A program made the position numbers and the translations under genes. Source: Rotaria macrura (Eukaryota; Rotifera; Eurotatoria; Philodinida; Philodinidae). From it: 64,000 nucleotides of DNA. Shown in pieces: positions 25,201-37,100 of this stretch (its first letter is position 1; every line of letters begins with the position of its first letter). The notes under the pieces are model-generated. The model searched no databases, was not told where the DNA came from, and saw only the letters and a list, made by a program, of their open reading frames with translations. The DNA is taken from contig OENT01000105.1 in NCBI GenBank assembly GCA_900239685.1, forward strand, positions 149,981 through 213,980, written 5' to 3'.

Positions 25201-26380
25201 AATACATAATAAAAATCATAGAAGACAGATGATTCTGTCTTATATTCAAATAATTATTTTGTCTTCGACTTAAAAATCTCTATGATTTCCTCATATGAGT
25301 AAATGAGCTTTGTATAAATAGCTACAATAGGCTACGTACAACGGAAGAAACGATTGTTTCAATGTTTTTCAGCAAATTCCAATGGACTCCACTTGCATGT
25401 AGTCATTCTTTTTTCTCACTTCAATTGTCATTTAATACTTCAGCAGTCAGTTCGAAATGAAAATACGCAAAAAATCTAAAATAGTACTTAATACATGGAT
25501 TTGGAAATATATAACCGTTATATTGAAACAAACACCACTCGTAATTATGTGCTTTTCTTGGGGAACATATGACATGATGAGTAATGATGTTAATAAAATT
25601 GCGCCATATGTTTTCATTTCATTGAACGATGTAGAAGACAAATACGAACAGTGATCTAATAATCGACTTTAGTTTCACAGATAAATTATTCTAATTTTGT
25701 TTGAAATCATGATAGAATATGATGTAGTTAAAAAACAATATGTACAACAAGAAATTTTCGTGTTTTTCATTGCTTGTTTGCAATATAAATCTCGCATTAG
25801 CTTTTCTGGTTTTTCGTTCGGAAGAATATTTTCATGATAGAAAATATAGTGATATCAGTTCAAGTATTAAAAGATAGTCCATATTTCAGATTTTCCAACT
25901 AAGAAAATATTTCATAATTTTGGTTACACATGACAGATCAGATCAATTTTTACAAAAACTTCTTCTCTTTGCTCATTTATATTGAGCATTTATTAAAGTA
26001 AATATATTCCGTTAGAAATCTACTCCTAAATTCGGAGCATATGCCGTCGGCTGGATTGACATCACTCATGAAAAATCTTAATATGGAAGCCGTGCTTTTA
26101 GCTATGTTGAAAATTCAAGTGCTGTAACATTGAAGTACGCAGTACGCTTTCAACCTTGCCGATGTATAAATTGAAACGCAAACTTTGATCTGTTGTCATC
26201 GAAATAATATTCAAATTTTTATTTTTGGTATCAGTATACATTGAAAAAATGAGACTTTTTTACATTTAATTGTGAAGACAATACTTTTCGAGAATATGAC
26301 ACCTCGATTATTGTATGTCGTTGTTTTTATTAAAAAAAATACATTTTAAATTTCATATAAATGTTTGACAGATAGCATGA
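22292..26380. other. Gene-free interval
   Basis: I found no exon with splice-consistent neighbours and no family match. Small frames at 22806-23114 (+) and 25447-25654 (both strands overlapping) have no domain and typical non-coding composition. A TA microsatellite lies near 24777-24793. The first few hundred bases should contain the tetraspanin promoter and the last part the 3' end of the His-rich ORF. Confidence 0.5.
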
Positions 26381-27823
26381 TCAGGCTGCTAGTCTCTTGT
26401 CCACAACGTTGGTTAAATACCGATCATAAAATCGTGTTTGTGGATCAGGTTTATAAATTCTAGGAATTTCTATTGCTTCATCCCAATCTTTACCGTGTGG
26501 TTGTCGCGCTAGTGTACCATAGTATTCGTTTGGAAACCGAGTTGTGTTTGTTTTTTGATGAGGATGATGGTGATGATCACCACGTAGAATCGGTGGCAAA
26601 TGTGAAGTTTGATTGTAAATCGGAGATGCCGGTACATTAAATGATTCTCGTGTTTGAGGTAAATAAGGTGGCCGTTCCGATCTTTTCACTGAACCGTCAG
26701 TAAGGTGCATATCAGAACCATGATTTGAGCCAGACGGAGGACGACGTCGGACATGAAGACTTGGATGATGATGATAATTTTGTTGAGACGGAATCGACGG
26801 AGAATTATGAGATGGGATATGATTTTGATTATGATGTAGATAATGCTTAGGATGACGATGTTTATTATTGTCTTCAATATCAAAATTTAGAAGATTTTTT
26901 TCTGGTATTTTCGAGCGCATTTTTGTTCGATTATTCAGTGAGTTGGATGTTATGATCAAACTATTATTAGAACTTGGAGGTGATTTATTTGCATGTAATT
27001 GCACATTATGATCGTTAGAATCGTTCTCGTTTTTTAATTTACGACGTTGTTGAGATATAGTTCGTCGTGTTGGCTGCTCTCGATGTTCATCATTATCACA
27101 ATTTTCTACATGTAAATGCTGTTGATGATGATTATTATCATGAACTTCATGAAATGTCAAATGTGATGATGTTGGCGACATTTTTTCATTGAAATCATGA
27201 CGTTGTTTATCTTGATTGGATCGAATAATTGGTACAGCATTCGGACGAAGTTTTTTCGGGTGCTGTTTTGGTTTTATTGACGATGTTATTAATGCAGGTT
27301 GATGAGTATATTGTGAAGGATCAAGCGATTCGTTCGGTATTATTTGACAATCGGCTGTTTGACGATGATGCATATGCCAATCAGGATTTTTTACTTTGTA
27401 GTAATTCCAATAAGGATAGTGGTTTTCACTTAAATCTTGTGATTTACTTTCATGCAATGGAGCCAATGTTCCGTAGATCGGCGCAGCTTTATGAAAGCTA
27501 TTTCTCTTTTTCTTCTCTTCCTTACGAGGAAGTTGAAATTGAGTTGCAGTTGGCAATCCATTATCTTGAAATTCATTATAATGATTTCGAAAAGTCAATG
27601 GTTGTTTATTTGCTAAGTGTGAAGACGATGCTGGTGTTGGTGTTGGCAATCGTTTAACAAATGGACTAGACATTTGAATTGTATCATTCGACGAGGCAAT
27701 GGATGATCGTTCAGATATATAAATATCTTGATCATCGTCATCAACATCAACATCATAACTAATGTGCATTAATGGTTTTCCATGTATTTGTTGTGAATCA
27801 AAAGTTTTAAAATTATACGTCAT
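26381..27823 (-). CDS. Single-exon His/Asn/Ser-rich protein, unrecognised
   Basis: A 480-codon uninterrupted frame begins with ATG. This is far longer than chance in such AT-rich DNA, and no other frame here is comparable. The product is almost entirely low complexity: an acidic VDVDDDDQD segment near the start, a basic KEEKKKR stretch and repeated His/Asn/Gln clusters. Two short motifs recur near opposite ends: APIYGTLAPL (about residue 116) and NEYYGTLARQP (about residue 433). The last 40 residues are more ordered (DWDEAIEIPRIYKPDPQTRFYDRYL). There is no signal peptide, membrane segment or known domain. I do not recognise the family. It may be an intracellular disordered scaffold. A non-coding 5' exon is possible. 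Confidence 0.7.
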   Translation of the reverse strand: MTYNFKTFDSQQIHGKPLMHISYDVDVDDDDQDIYISERSSIASSNDTIQMSSPFVKRLPTPTPASSSHLANKQPLTFRNHYNEFQDNGLPTATQFQLPRKEEKKKRNSFHKAAPIYGTLAPLHESKSQDLSENHYPYWNYYKVKNPDWHMHHRQTADCQIIPNESLDPSQYTHQPALITSSIKPKQHPKKLRPNAVPIIRSNQDKQRHDFNEKMSPTSSHLTFHEVHDNNHHQQHLHVENCDNDEHREQPTRRTISQQRRKLKNENDSNDHNVQLHANKSPPSSNNSLIITSNSLNNRTKMRSKIPEKNLLNFDIEDNNKHRHPKHYLHHNQNHIPSHNSPSIPSQQNYHHHPSLHVRRRPPSGSNHGSDMHLTDGSVKRSERPPYLPQTRESFNVPASPIYNQTSHLPPILRGDHHHHPHQKTNTTRFPNEYYGTLARQPHGKDWDEAIEIPRIYKPDPQTRFYDRYLTNVVDKRLAA

Positions 27824-28409
27824 GTTTTTCGTTTACGGTTTTTGAACAATATAAAAAAGCAGAAATGAATTGACAGACAAAAAAGTAGAAAAGAAGAAAA
27901 ATGAGTAGGTTCTTTTTTCTCAATCAGTTCGATTTGTTTTGTTTGAATTCGAGTGCGTCAACAGCAACAGTATACCTCGGTTGGCAATGTGATTGAAGCA
28001 CAATTTATAAAGAGGAATAAGCAAACATAAACAGATGTTAAATCAACATGACCAACGACTAATCTTCATAAAAAAAAGAGTCTACTAGTTGCGGGTAAGA
28101 AGCAAAAGAAAACAGAACTGATACCATACAATGTCATATCGGAATATCGAAGTTTGATTTGAACTAATTAGATTGACAACTAAAATAACGAACTAATAAC
28201 TGCTTTCATTACAACATAGATTGGCCAATAGTCATATGCTCAGATCCTATGATTATGAAAGAAAAGCAGAAAAGTCTTTTATGGTTTCCTGCGAAAGAAA
28301 TGAAGAATAGTCCATGCAGACAGCAATGACTATTTACACATGAAATACAAATCTTTGTTTATGTATTCTTCACCGATTCTTTTTTCTAATACTATACTGA
28401 TTAAAGTAA

Positions 28410-28452
<43 letters not shown>

Positions 28453-31400
28453 AGCTATGAAGCAGAAATTCTCGAGTAATTCTGTTGTAAAAGTTTTTAT
28501 TTCTATCAAGTAATTTAAAATTTTAGTTTTCGTCTTACATTACCAGGTGATTTCAAATGAATGACTCTTATTAATTTAGCATACATGAAAGAAACCAGAT
28601 ATGTTAATCGAAAAAAATTTTGTGAATCGATTTAAAGAAAAGACACTGTCTGCATGTCTTATGTATAATTGATGGAATGCAGATGACTTGCATAGGCCAT
28701 TCTTGAGTTTAATAAAAATGTAATACAGTAATGAAAACTGTCATAAAAAAAGTTTTTATACGCACCACAAACTCAAGTGGAAGATGTAAGATCAACAAAA
28801 GATGTATAATTAGATTAACAGTTACGGTAGACCTTAAATATTTACGATTTCGAACGGACGAGTTTCATGTGTTTTATTTTATATCATTATCATCGAAACG
28901 ATTTCAGATCAATGAGATTATTTGTCGTTTTTTCATTCTTTTACATTTGAATTATTATGAAATATTTTGCAATGCTTCTCGAATGCCATCAATAAATCAA
29001 GATCAGAGGAAAGGATTCAATAGTGTGTTTTATGATTTGTTTCATCAATGATTTCTTGACTACGACTTTACTTAATTGTTATTAAACCTGTTCGATGATA
29101 TAGTATCTGAATAAATAATCGACATTTTGAAAATGTATATCATACAATGGTATTTTAATTAATGTAAAATTGTGCATATCATCAACTAAAAGTGTCAATG
29201 ATAAGAAATTGACTTTTAATCAACATAAGATTTCTCATGGAATTCGATAGTGACTTTCATTATTTAGCGCTACATGACAGCTCCGTGCTTTTATATCAGA
29301 AAAACAACAGTAAATGCAATTAGAACTCTTCGACAATTTTCATGCCTCTTGCAATGATAGAAGAGATACTAATCTGATTGCATTTGATTGTTTCAGATAA
29401 CTTCGACTAATTAAAATACTATATTGTTAAATTATTTGACTGTATTGAAACGGTTGATGTTATATTTTTAGATATTCATGTTAACTTTGCTCTGCACATG
29501 AAAAATATCGATGGAAAAGTTTTGTAGAGCAAATTGATGCTAGGACTAAATGTAAATCTATAGGTTTTTATCTCTAAAGCGTCTGGTCAATTCAAATCTA
29601 GGTTCACAAATACGAATTGAAACTGTGACAAATACGGTACTGGTTTGGTCATTACCACAATTGACTGTGACAAAGACTTTTCTATCCCTGTTTTAGAACG
29701 GGTTTTATTTTTCTTCAGATAAAATTAGTTTTTCGTGGATAGTCTCATCGAACTGTTTTTTTCTCAGTTTATGACGATATGTATCGTTCTTTGAGAATTA
29801 CTGAAAAAAGCATCGATACGAAAGTAAAACTTACCGACACTTTCAATCATTTCTAATACAATAGAGACTATTCAGATCGCAGAAAATCATTTAAGATTAT
29901 AACCAGAAACTTGGAAATGAGTAAGGTTTTCAACTTAGAAAAATGTAAATTCCTAAAACAAAACTCATGTCTGAAACTCTATTTTCATGGCAAGTCCCAT
30001 GAAAATGTTGAGTCTTTAACTTGTTATTAGATTTGACTTGAAATTTAAAGAATTTTCATGTTTTACTATATTATCAATTGACATAAAAATCAACTGACAC
30101 AAGAATAAATAAAAACGGCTTGTTTTTCTATCGGTCCATTAAATATTCTATTTTTGGATTATTAAGTTCCATTCATGACTTTGTCAAAAGAAAGGCGGAA
30201 AGAGCGAAAAGAAATATACTTTTTAATAAACAAAAATGCGAAAGCAAATCAATATTTCGATATTAAATAAATCATCGACTATTTGAGAAACTAAAGATTC
30301 AAGCATACAGGTGTGTATGCACATAGTATGAAATCGCAAATTTCTATTGATGAAAGACGACTGAATTGAATCAGGATTATAAAGCAACATGATTTATTTA
30401 TTTGATCTACATCTAATACTGGCATGATCTTGATGTTTATCTTTAGTGTACGTGCTATCATAAAATACATCACTTTTTTATTTCTGTTGAAATCCTATTT
30501 CAATATGTTTCTTCGCTAAGAAGATGATAGACTTTCAGATTTTATCAAATGATAATAAATTTATAGCTGTTATTTTGTGCATAGTTACGTTAAGTTTTTT
30601 AAATTCAAATATGATCTACAACCGATAATACTTCTAGATAAACAATGAATATGGTTGAAAATTCGTACAAAAAAAAATGGCATCGAGAAATTAGAATGGG
30701 AAAACACATGCGAAACGTGTTGACTATTTAGTTTTTCACAGTCCGGTGATGAGCATATTGATTTCAGTCAAATAATAGAATAATACTGAAACCAATTCTT
30801 CTCGTAATTTTATTCAGGCAATCTACTCAAATCGACAACTATGAAATAAATTCCGGAGATAAATTAGCCCGATAATTCTTAGTCGAATCGATTCTGGTAC
30901 AAGGCAACCAACATGTATGTGATTGTTCAAACGTGCATATTGATTTCACAGCACGATTTATTTCAATGAAAACCACACTAGACAGTTGTTCTGCAGCTGC
31001 CTGCGGCTTGCTGAATGAAAAAAAAGAAAATATGCTGGATGCGTACGAGACAAGCATATTTCTACCTATTCTTTACTAGTCAGATTCGTAAAAAAAACTA
31101 ATGCTCTAGGCGAAATTGATGTAGTAAACCAAAGAACATGTTGCAATGATTTTGTTCTCAAATCTTTCTTATGGAAAAATCAAAATCTTCCATCGTAAAT
31201 TATTCAACAATCTAAGCAAAACATTTCGGTCGAAGTGAGTTTTACTCGAAACTGATTTAATGCAGGAGAAAACTTTGTTATAATGAATGTTGAAATTTAG
31301 TTCGACTGAAAATAACTTCAAAAAATGTTTTCTAAGAGACAATTTTGCTTGTTTTCTCTTTTAAGAACATGTAAAAATCGGAAATCAATTTATAATGAGC

Positions 31401-32426
31401 TCTTATGAATGTTCAATTGAATACTTGAAAAGCAATTTGTTTCAACGCTTCTGTCATAGTGAAATGAATTCAGCTATTTGTTCGATATTCTACGAAAATC
31501 GATGCTTATTTTATTTCTTTTCCACGATTATCATTTGAACGGCATCAAAGCATTCTTTTAAATTCACATTATGGAGATTTATCAAAAACATTTATGGTTT
31601 TACTGTAGATTGAAAATCATATCTGATGTACTTTTGAAAATTCATTACAGTTATTTCATTATAATTCCTCATTTGGCGCAGTTAGTAATCTATATTAGAT
31701 TTGTATTCGTGAGAAATTTACTGAGTAATGCGATCAATTAGGATTTCAAGTGATAGGCATATGAGTTCTCAGGGAAATTCTATCCAGATGCAATACATTC
31801 GATCTTAGATACCATATTTAGAATGCTTATTTTATGAATTCGCTAGTTTATAAAAGAGATGCTAGATATGTTTTACACATATCAACACTATGTTTCACAG
31901 TGTTTCTTATTATGTACTCATACCGTGAGAAAGATTTAACTTTCTTATTGATTCATCATATTGAATCATCTTTTTATTGCTAAAAAATTGATATTAATTA
32001 AAGCATGGGAACTAATGAAAATATTTAACATAAAAGACATGTTCCATTACAAATTTATTTGCATTTTCTGTGTATTTTGAATTATTCTACGTATACGGAT
32101 AATTCTGTAGTATGATTTTATAGTTAAGTTCTTAATGCGATCTGGAAAAAAATTCTGATATCATCATGAAATATTTTCTAAACAACATTCAATTAAATTC
32201 TTTATCATAACAACGATAATTAGGCATCACTGATCATAACAGTACCATTCAGAAATTATATTTGAAAACCGCTATTTTCAAAAAGATAGTTTCATTTTAG
32301 GCATACAAGTTGCAGATGTTGTCATTCAGAACAAGAATATGCTGAATTTGATTTGATTGTTATTTGCAGTGATATCAATGTGTAGTGTTTTTTTTCCATG
32401 CACCTTGTATAGTTCATGTGTCAGCG
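27824..32426. other. Gene-poor interval with long TA microsatellite
   Basis: There is no supported gene. A TA dinucleotide run of about 18 units lies at about 28411-28448, the longest in the window. A 106-codon plus frame at 28731-29051 has no domain, and its residue make-up matches translated AT-rich DNA. No RNA gene was recognised by eye. Confidence 0.5.
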
Positions 32427-32836
32427 TAGGCTTGCAACGAACCCAAACGTTCGGGTTCGGTGCTAGATTCAGGTTCGATCTCGATTAAAACTATTGTGGA
32501 AGATTTGATAAGAATCAAAAGCAATCCGATAGCAAAAGGATTTCAGAGAAATTGACATGAACTAATCAGAAGTCTTGTTTACATCTATTTGGTTCGAATT
32601 TTGAAAAATTCGGATACGAGAGCTTACTCCTGCAAGTATTTTGCTCATTAACCCATCTTTCAAAGTGAGAAGCTTAAACCAAACCCACACTAGAAATGGA
32701 TCCGAACTCGAACCTGAGTCCGAACCCGAACCGGAATCCGAACTCTAAGACTGAACTGAAACCCGAACCCGAATCCAGAACTGTTCGGTCCGAACTAAGA
32801 ACTCGGGTTCGGGTTCGTTGCATGCCTATGCCAGAG
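32419..32836. mobile_element. hAT-type MITE with degenerate 8-bp target duplication
   Basis: The element is 32427-32828 (402 bp). The left end reads TAGGCTTGCAACGAACCC and the complement of the right end reads TAGGCATGCAACGAACCC. Flanking 8-mers TGTCAGCG (32419-32426) and TGCCAGAG (32829-32836) match at 6 of 8 positions. Both subterminal regions contain GGGTTC/GAACCC hexamer iterations, which give a spurious Pro/Asn/Glu-rich plus-strand frame at 32696-32878. The termini and duplication length fit hAT. The diverged flanks suggest an older insertion than the one at 10057. Confidence 0.75.
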
Positions 32837-33781
32837 AAAAGTGCTTGTCAACAGAAATTAGATATGTTCATTGATTGAAATCTAATGCAATCACCACTTA
32901 TGTTACACAATACTACCGGGCATTATTTTCCCATCAATACTATTGATACATTTTTTACTTCATCTCTCCAATAGATTGATGAGAACAATACTACTAATTT
33001 TCACAGAGTGTTAATATAGTTCGATGTATAAGTAGTAGATTATTTATGTATGCTACGAAAACTTACTCGCCATCATAATGTGAATTTTTCAATTTAAAAC
33101 TAATTTCAGACGTGTATTTACAACCATTAGCATAAGTTCATATGTGAAAATGAATGTATTTTTTCAAGAGACGAATACTACATCGTATTCAGAACTCTAA
33201 AACTATATCAACAAAGTCAAGTGAAAAACTTTATTACATCTAAATCCTACTGAAGTGTTTTGACTTCAGGCATATTTATGAAAATAACCAGATTCGTTTT
33301 TAAATATTCCATTTTTCTTTTTCATGAAAACGTTTTCTTTTTGACGGATTATCATAACTTTTTAAGTAATGAAATTTCCCAGTAATCGTATGTGACAATA
33401 TTCGATTTCATCGATTATTAAATCTTCAACGAAAAAAGAAAACATAATGTTGAAATTAAACTCATTTGTTGATACCAGTGATCATCGTGATATACGTTCA
33501 TTCACGTCTGCTCGATAGTCAATCGACAACATGCCAATAAAAATATTCAATTTTATATGAAATCAATATCGATCTATCGTTTAAAAAATTTTTCTGTGCT
33601 CTAAAATAAATAACTGTAGCTTGATATTTGAAAATCATCAAGGGGTTCGAAAAAAGTTTATTTAAAGGCAAGTTTTGTTGACAAACATTTTTAATAAGCA
33701 GCACTTGATTCAAGGCGAAAAGAATATATGAATAAAAGTAACACATGGTAAAAGAAAATCATGTACTTTTCTCACATCTTA
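32837..33781. other. Intergenic, nothing recognised
   Basis: AT-rich sequence with no supported exon or repeat. A 75-codon minus frame at 33519-33746 shows no domain. Confidence 0.5.
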
Positions 33782-33901
33782 TCAAATATTGACTCTGTTA
33801 CGCATGCGTCTGCGTTTGTTTGGAAATTTCATAGAATCATTTGAGTTTTCACTATCACGACTGCCAATATTGTCTCTGCTTGTATCGAATAAGTTCATAG
33901 G
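33782..33901 (-). other. Possible alternative last exon of the death-domain gene
   Basis: An acceptor (TTTTCTAG) is followed by 120 bases: 39 codons and a stop, ending with a basic cluster (PNKRRRMRNRVN). It would join in frame to a GTTAGA donor at 34187, which removes the last 11 codons of the long terminal exon. The phase fits, but the donor is weak. The basic tail resembles a nuclear localisation signal. Without transcripts this is only a candidate. Confidence 0.35.
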
Positions 33902-34154
33902 CTAGAAAAAAGAAAAGAAAAAAAGGAAACCATGTCGAATAATTGTTAATGTAGTGCGATTTGAAAAAGAAAATATCGAGTTTAATTTCGTGGATGGGAG
34001 TGCTAAATATCGATATTTGTGTATATAAGTGTATGTATGTATGTGCGTATGTGTGTGTTTATATATGTAACGAGAAAAAATTGAATTTATCCATAGGGTG
34101 CGATTATGTGTTATATGTGTACACCAGTTGGTTAGTGATTTATATCGGTGCAGT

Positions 34155-37100
34155 TCAGTTTATGACCAATGGTCGGTGTTTTCTAACCGGCTGCAACGGA
34201 TCAAGACCAATTTTAGAATAAACATATGTATCATGCGTTTTTATCACTCCTGTATGAATTTTCTCAAATAAACGATTCAATTTCCTATTGAGATCTTCAA
34301 TTTCTTTTTTCCGTGGATCGATTTCTTCTTGTATTTCGTCTAAATAACGCTTCGGTTTCAATATTCGACGATCAATAATTTGTATGATGTCCAAGCGATG
34401 TATTTCTCGAAGTGCTTGAATTAAATCGTTGAGTTTTGCACGTGTATGAAAACGTCGCCATTTGTTTAACGCATCTGTTGCTTGATCCTAAATAGAGCAT
34501 ATGTAAATTAAAAATAGATAAAGAAGAAAATCAATCAGTAGAAATTGATATTAACATGGAACACATCCCCACGATGATATTTATCGTCAAAATAAGTAAC
34601 ATCTTTTGATATTTCTTCTTTACCACGTAATGGATAGAATGGTAATTGCCAGTAAAGTCGAGTCCAATCACGTCCTATGTATTTAGCTGTAAGACGCATG
34701 GCTTTGGACAGGTCATCTAGACAAGAAAAAGAATTATGTTTAACAAGAATTTGTCACATAATTATTTGATGATCGTGAAATTGTTAACTATTCAATGAAA
34801 GTTATTATAATCAAAGTAGAGATTGAGTGCATGTTTTCTCATAGTACACAAACATAGAATGTATTCTCTTCGAAATGGTTACTTTTTACTTGCGTCTCAT
34901 GGCTGAGAAGTAATGATTGGTTACAAAAACTACCTTCTATCATACTTGGATTCCGTTATATCCTAAATGAACGTAGTCAAGTATATGTTCAGTTCTTAAT
35001 GAGATTCGACAGGTTCTAGAGCTTATCTTCAATATACTATTGACCTTTCATTAAAACGATTGAGAACTTGATGATGATATGATGAAGTTCATCGTAAAAG
35101 TAAAAGGAACTATTTGAAAATGTGATTGCGAATTGTTTATGTTAAACTATACTGGTAGGAGGCATAAAGTAGAAAATTCCGCCAACTCGGTGTGTGTGGC
35201 TCTTTTATTATTATTACTCGTATCGTATAGTTGTTTTGATAGAAAAATTTTGGATGTTTCGTGAAAGTCTTAAATTGGAATACTTCAGATTTTTCCAGTG
35301 ATTAATAAGAAACAGTATGTAGATCCGGAATATGTACTAAACATGATATTAAAATGTGTGGTTTATTGTCGAAATATTGATTGTTTCGTTCTACTTGCAC
35401 AACAATCGAACAAATTCACATCACTGGACAGAACATGAATCACAACAAAATTATTCATCTTGAAATCAATGCACGAATGGTTGTATTTTTTTTATTTCGT
35501 AAGATGCCTATTTGGAGAAGAATGAAAGTTAAAAGAAGAAGAAGATTATTGTAATCCAGTTATTTGTTTTTGCAAGTCGTTCTCTAAGATTACATTGAAA
35601 TAACGTTAATAAGTGTGTTAAGAGACGGTAATAGAACATTGAGTGCCTTCAGCACAGAGCTAATAGAGAAAGTCGTGTTTCTAATGTTTACTACAGGATT
35701 AATATGCTATTAAACCATTAACTATTGTTTTTCTTTCACATCTACTACAAGTAAGAATAATAGATATCGTTTATAAACGACATTCATAAATAAAAGATAA
35801 GAATTTATAACCCTTTCCGACCGGATGGTACCAAATGGGCACATTTTGAAATTTCTTTATCAAAACCTGTTTCAAACTGGTGTTGAGCATCGTTCTGATA
35901 TCATGATAATCAACGGCACCAATGTCAAAATTTATTCACCTTTCATTCAAGGTAAATGCACTTTGCTTTCTCAAAACAGCACCATGAGAGCTGAGCGGCA
36001 CGGAGAATCTCCACAATCAGAACTATCACTGTTTCGAACATCTAATAAAAGTCGATATTCGAAGTACCAACTGCAAAAATTTTTTTGATAGATTCTCTGT
36101 TTTCGTCACTACTAATGACAGTGTTTCAATAATAAATTATATAAGAAAAAACAAGAATGTTACTTTTTGGTCACATCCGGACGTAACGGTACATACATGT
36201 AAAAAAATTTTGTCTTTTATCTACCTAAAGGAGTTCGATGTTTTATACTTTTTCTTGATGCATACCATGAATCTAATACAAAGATTATGTTTCTACCGAT
36301 TCTCTCGATGCCTCAACTTAGTTATTACTAGAACACGGTGAAATATCACGGAACTATGTAAAATTTTGTCTGTTTTTTTAAGATCAAACCTAGAATTTAG
36401 AAAAGATCTGGGAGTTTTCGAAGCATCCAGCAGTGATTGTCAATGGTAAACTATAATCTAGTTTGAAAACTCCCAGAGCATCTCTAAATTCTGAGTCTTT
36501 TCTCAAGAAAACAGGTAAATTTTGCTTAATGCCGCGATGTTTCACGATATTCTATCGATAACTCAGCTGATTTATTGAGGGAAGATGTAGAAACATAATC
36601 TTTGTTCTAGTTTCATGGTATGGATTAAGAAAAAGTATAAATCATCGAACTCCTTTAGGTAGAAGAAAGATCAATTTTTTTACATGTCTGTAACGTTATG
36701 GCCGGATGTGACCAAAAGGTAACATCAAGTGATTTTGTGACCCGCCATCTTCTCGGAATCGAATACTAGATTTTTTATATCTACGCAGTGATTGAAGTCT
36801 AAATACAATGGGGAAGATTTTTATGCACTCGTTCTTCTGGTAGCCGGTCAGAAAGGGATAAAATGAAACATAGATGGATATATGTCTACTTCTAGAACGC
36901 TTCATAGGTATATATTAAAATGACTGACTAAACAACCTTTTAGTTTCTCGAAGATCATCGTTTGAAATCTGTTTTTGTAACACTAATGTTAATTTTACTC
37001 ATATAAATAAAGACATACTACACATAGACAATTAATAGATATGCGATCAACGCATATTATATGCTGCACTTACCATTCTCATCGTTACCTGCACCTTTTG

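Noticed and set aside
26686-27657. Frames of 65 and 142 codons overlapping the His-rich ORF (one minus, one plus)
   Set aside because: They are shadow frames; the 480-codon ATG frame is far longer and has internal motif repetition.
28731-29051. 106-codon plus frame
   Set aside because: Residue composition matches translated AT-rich DNA, and no neighbouring exon or family match was found.
32696-32878. Plus-strand Pro/Asn/Glu-rich frame
   Set aside because: It is produced by GAACCC/GGGTTC iterations at the right side of a hAT MITE.
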